64,000 nucleotides of DNA from Paraglaciecola algarum (GTDB taxonomy: Bacteria; Pseudomonadota; Gammaproteobacteria; Enterobacterales; Alteromonadaceae): the NCBI RefSeq assembly GCF_021532655.1, contig NZ_JAKGAS010000015.1:29609-93608 (forward strand), written 5' to 3'. The notes beneath the pieces were generated by a model, which had not been told where the DNA came from, ran no database searches, and saw nothing but the letters and a program-made list of their open reading frames with translations. This document shows, in pieces, positions 62,329-64,000 of this stretch. A program made the position numbers and the translations under genes. Position 1 is the first letter of the stretch. Every line of letters begins with the position of its first letter.

Positions 62329-63513
62329 TTATAAGCTCCCAGCCGCATCGGCTAAATATTGAGATTGAGTTTGCTCGGCAGATGTGCCGATTGTTTCACT
62401 TGATATAACGGGTAAACAAATAGAGAAGCAGGCTCCACCATCTGCCAAGTTTGCCACTTTTACATGACCTTGGTGGGACTGAGCCACACCTTTAACTACT
62501 GCTAAACCTAAGCCAGTACCATTGCTTTTGGTGGTATAAAAAGGTTCAAATACTTGTTGTTGCACTTCTTCACTGATACCTGGACCATTGTCTGTCACTG
62601 TTAAATTCACCCAGTCAGACTGACCAACAGCTAAACTGGCAGATAGAGTAATGCTGGCTTTGTGTGGTTTAATTTCTAAGGCATTGTGGATCAAGTTTTG
62701 TAACGCTCCGGCCAAAGCGATTTTATTACCTAAAATCAGCACATCTGGATCAGGTAATACTAGATTTAATTTCGCATCACACTTTTTGATCATTGCATCT
62801 GAACCTTGTTGCACTTCATGCATTAATGTTTGCAACGATATCTCAGACACAACTTGTTCTTTACCACTTTTGGCAAACAACAACATGTCATTTACTTGGC
62901 TTTCTAAATCATGTAAACGAGACAATAATTTGTCGCTAAACTTTTCCCGTGAAACCTTATTCAACGTATTGTTAGATAGATTAGCGGCATACAAAATGGC
63001 GGCAGATAAAGGTGTACGAATTTGATGAGCTAAAGATGCAACCATTTTTCCCAATGAAGACAATTTTTGTAAATGGCCTATACGTTGTTGCAGTTGTCTG
63101 GTTTCTGTTAAATCAGTTAATACAATTAATTGTCCAGGCTCTTTAACCAGTGGCGTAATTGATAACTTGACTTTACGCCCGTCAAACAAAGATACTTCAT
63201 GTCCATCATCAGCTTGGGGTTTAAAAGAACGCTGAATAATAGTTCGCCACATTTGCCCCTCTAATGGCTCGCCTAATAAGTTTTTGGCAAGTTCGTTAGA
63301 TTGTTTAACTACGCCTTTTCCATCAACAACTACTACTCCCGCCGGCATAACTTGCAGTAAATGTTCTAAACGATTCGCTTGTGAGCGCAAAGCTTCCAAC
63401 TCGTCATTATTAACTTGAGTTGCTTTTACATTTTTAACACCGCTAACAGCGTGAGCATTAAACTTAGAAATGGTATGTGTTTGTATCTCAGCTAACATTT
63501 TGTTCGTCCCCAT
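62329..63513 (-). CDS. flrB: Flagellar sensor histidine kinase FlrB (FleS)
   Basis: 394 residues with no membrane helix, so cytoplasmic like other FlrB proteins. A PAS-like domain (LEHLLQVMPAGVVVVDGKGVVKQSN, about 45-150), HisKA with H in ASLAHQIRTPLSAAIL, and HATPase motifs N (LIHNALE), G1 (DNGPGI) and G2 (GTGLGLAVV). It phosphorylates FlrC. The ATG has GAGGAA just ahead. Upstream is a sigma-54 candidate and then the flrA remnant. Confidence 0.95.
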   Translation of the reverse strand: MGTNKMLAEIQTHTISKFNAHAVSGVKNVKATQVNNDELEALRSQANRLEHLLQVMPAGVVVVDGKGVVKQSNELAKNLLGEPLEGQMWRTIIQRSFKPQADDGHEVSLFDGRKVKLSITPLVKEPGQLIVLTDLTETRQLQQRIGHLQKLSSLGKMVASLAHQIRTPLSAAILYAANLSNNTLNKVSREKFSDKLLSRLHDLESQVNDMLLFAKSGKEQVVSEISLQTLMHEVQQGSDAMIKKCDAKLNLVLPDPDVLILGNKIALAGALQNLIHNALEIKPHKASITLSASLAVGQSDWVNLTVTDNGPGISEEVQQQVFEPFYTTKSNGTGLGLAVVKGVAQSHQGHVKVANLADGGACFSICLPVISSETIGTSAEQTQSQYLADAAGSL

Positions 63514-63561
63514 ATATTCCTCGTGTCAAAACTTAGACAGAATAATTACATAGAGACTAAA

Positions 63562-63576
63562 GCACATCTTATGCCA
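63562..63576 (-). promoter_or_regulatory. Sigma-54 promoter candidate upstream of flrB
   Basis: Minus strand TGGCAT-AAGAT-GTGC, with correct GG-N10-GC spacing and one change in each box, 49 bases from the flrB ATG. In Vibrio flrBC is driven by FlrA and sigma-54, which fits. Confidence 0.6.
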
Positions 63577-63708
63577 ACAAAATTAACCTTTAAATTCAAT
63601 TTGTTAGAGATAAATAAAAGAAATATGAACGTCAATCAAATGACAATATGGTGTACTTTAAAAATTCAGATAGGGGAAACTAAGCGACTTTATCACTAAA
63701 TATAAAAC

Positions 63709-63923
63709 CTACTCAGGCTTACTAATATCGTATTTACGCATTTTTTCTACCAAGGTGGTTCTGCGCATACCCAAGGCATCTGCGGCTCTGGCCACAACCC
63801 AATCTTGTTGCTCCAAGGCCTGGGTAATTAAGCTAACTTCTAACTCAGAAATGTACTCTTTTAAATTAAGTCCTTCAGCAGGTAGTTCAGACAAGCTTGC
63901 ATTATCGAATTCGCTCATATCCT
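63709..63923 (-). pseudogene. flrA: flrA (fleQ) 3' remnant, disrupted by insertion
   Basis: The 69 codons from 63918 match the very end of FlrA/FleQ: LPAEGLNLKEYISELEVSLITQAL, then VVARAADALGMRRTTLVEKMRKY, the Fis-type DNA-binding helix-turn-helix. Full FlrA is about 470-490 residues, with regulatory and AAA+ domains before this point. Here the frame is closed by a stop (TGA near 63940) in sequence that no longer resembles FlrA, and the adjoining frame codes for the end of an IS3-type transposase. FlrA is the top activator of polar flagellar genes, so loss of the AAA+ domain should abolish sigma-54 activation. An ATG at 63918 could still make a DNA-binding-only fragment. Confidence 0.8.
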
Positions 63924-64000
63924 TGTAATGGTCAAGTATTCATGGACAGATTGTTAGGCGCATTGCATTAATTTCATCTCATATTGTACGGGTGAGATGT
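63924..64000 (-). mobile_element. IS3-family element, right-hand end (continues beyond window)
   Basis: On the minus strand a frame enters from the window edge reading ISPVQYEMKLMQCA and stops at TAA (63956-63954). SPVQYE is the typical end of IS3-family OrfB (DDE) transposases. After the stop comes GGTCAAGTATTCATGGACA on the plus strand reading inwards from about 63924, a likely terminal inverted repeat starting TG. The left end, the rest of the transposase and any target duplication lie outside the window. Boundary at 63924 is approximate by a few bases. Confidence 0.7.

Overview
The window comes from an AT-rich marine gammaproteobacterium, most likely an Alteromonadales member of the Glaciecola/Paraglaciecola/Alteromonas type. 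This is inferred from the Na+-pumping oxaloacetate decarboxylase, the Vibrio/Alteromonas-type polar flagellar and chemotaxis cluster with ParC/ParP, the sdhCDAB-sucABCD block divergent from gltA, and protein-level resemblance. No species is claimed.

Layout. (1) 1-4690 is an accessory region. It holds the end of a CcdA-type antitoxin with a complete CcdB-type toxin, a stand-alone 672-residue GHKL ATPase fused to a PD-(D/E)XK-like nuclease end (a defence-gene candidate), a HigBA-like toxin-antitoxin pair, and long gene-free DNA made almost entirely of short hairpins and repeated modules. (2) 4691-16358 carries TCA-cycle genes: sdhCDAB-sucABCD on the minus strand and gltA divergent on the plus strand. 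SucB has two lipoyl domains. (3) 16537-19368 is a plus-strand three-gene operon of unknown function (C-terminally anchored protein, periplasmic-binding-like protein, duplicated 3-TM membrane protein). (4) 19622-23364 has rpsO and oadGAB. (5) 23570-24254 has tRNA-Arg(ACG) twice, tRNA-Ser(GCT) and a decayed tRNA-Ser-like remnant. (6) 24273-29009 has csrA, alaS, recX and an acyltransferase-like gene; recA is not next to recX. (7) 29016-34477 is a methionine region: metA behind a strong MetJ operator, then MetH encoded as two polypeptides separated by a single in-frame TAG exactly at a module boundary, then a DUF938 methyltransferase.

(8) 34601-63918 is a nearly uninterrupted minus-strand flagellar/chemotaxis locus. 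In transcription order it reads flrA (3' remnant only), flrB, flrC, fliEFGHIJ, fliKLMNOPQR, flhB, flhA, flhF, flhG, fliA, cheY, cheZ, cheA, cheB, parC, parP, cheW and a DUF2802 gene. Four sites match the sigma-54 -24/-12 pattern: upstream of flrB, fliE, fliK and flhA. At the right edge the master regulator flrA is cut by what looks like the end of an IS3-family element, leaving only the DNA-binding C-terminus, although every downstream flagellar gene appears intact.

The most notable observations are the IS-truncated flrA, the in-frame two-polypeptide metH, the GHKL-nuclease gene, the hairpin mosaic in the left region with arm-changing but pairing inverted repeats, the undescribed three-gene operon, and the triplicated acidic motif in CheA that may be the ParP-binding LID region.
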